From: Hyphomicrobiales bacterium
GTDB taxonomy: Bacteria; Pseudomonadota; Alphaproteobacteria; Rhizobiales; Rhizobiaceae
Length of the DNA: 64,000 nucleotides
Reading direction: 5' to 3'
Assembly (NCBI GenBank): GCA_900467745.1
Contig: UBQW01000022.1
Location: forward strand, 259,411-323,410
Shown: positions 63,982 to 64,000 of the stretch, in pieces
Layout of the letters: each line of letters opens with the position of its first letter
Numbering within the stretch: position 1 is the first letter of the stretch
Translations under genes and position numbers: made by a program
Notes under the pieces: generated by a model
Seen by the model: only the letters and a program-made list of their open reading frames with translations
What the model was told of the DNA's origin: nothing
Databases searched by the model: none

Positions 63982-64000
63982 CCCCCCTCTGTCCTGCCGG
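63982..64000. repeat. Start of another copy of the palindromic repeat
   Basis: The last 19 bases, CCCCCCTCTGTCCTGCCGG, are identical to 28963-28981, the outer arm of the repeat inside the glc operon. The window ends inside the element, so its remainder is not visible. Confidence 0.7.

Overview
The window is a stretch of high-GC alphaproteobacterial chromosome, most likely from Rhizobiaceae (Rhizobium/Agrobacterium group). The indicators are a plant-type glutamate-cysteine ligase, short HisG with HisZ, groESL behind a CIRCE box, a LysR/DUF1127 gene pair, glcDEF, a CCA-encoding tRNA-Gln(CTG), TadE/TadG-like proteins and GC-rich rhizobial palindromic repeats. Most of it is core housekeeping, with small accessory patches between. 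No prophage, IS element, CRISPR array, rRNA or replication origin was seen.

Layout. 0.2-3.9 kb: four tightly packed genes (GT-B/CDP-glycerol-transferase-like protein, HAD phosphatase, cytidylyltransferase-like protein, methyltransferase) that look like a surface-glycan decoration pathway. 4.0-5.1 kb: a compositionally atypical DUF2971 gene beside tRNA-Gln(CTG). 5.4-10.8 kb: ppx/gppA, rlmE, VOC protein, DHA2 exporter, exported metallo-hydrolase. 11.3-17.2 kb: guaB and a coupled membrane protein, MAPEG protein, TetR, a LsrB/VtlR-like LysR divergent from a DUF1127 gene whose 3' end carries a probable small RNA, then a DUF937 protein. 17.3-21.7 kb: gshA, rsmE, phosphate transporter, NUDIX hydrolase. 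22.1-30.5 kb: a divergent adenosylhomocysteinase paralogue, a medium-chain dehydrogenase with its divergent LysR, another LysR divergent from glcDEF, and a palindromic repeat inside the glc operon. 30.5-37.1 kb: exported protein, two L,D-transpeptidases, tag, HAD hydrolase, a TadG/TadE/TadE operon. 37.4-41.3 kb: aldo/keto reductase, a likely metal-binding pair, and the toxin-antitoxin modules BrnTA and RelBE around an unknown Rossmann-like gene. 41.4-47.7 kb: hisS-hisZ-hisG, a methyltransferase, DoxX, GST and a PAS-like protein. 48.4-54.2 kb: groESL, chrA, a HAD-IIA phosphatase and ribF. 54.3-64 kb: DMT and LysE exporters, an AraC regulator, a DUF3311/symporter pair, a RES-Xre module, ileS, a lipoprotein, and the start of another repeat copy.

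How the genes work together. hisS, hisZ and hisG join histidyl-tRNA charging to the first step of histidine synthesis, HisZ being the HisS-derived regulatory partner of HisG. glcDEF oxidises glycolate to glyoxylate under a probable LysR regulator. GroESL appears to be under both RpoH-type and HrcA/CIRCE control. The most striking anomalies are a mid-gene segment of hisS with foreign-looking codon use, the LysR/DUF1127/anti-Shine-Dalgarno RNA locus, the SahH-like paralogue without the usual C-terminal NAD-binding tail, and repeat elements that have become part of the leaders of hisZ and glcF.
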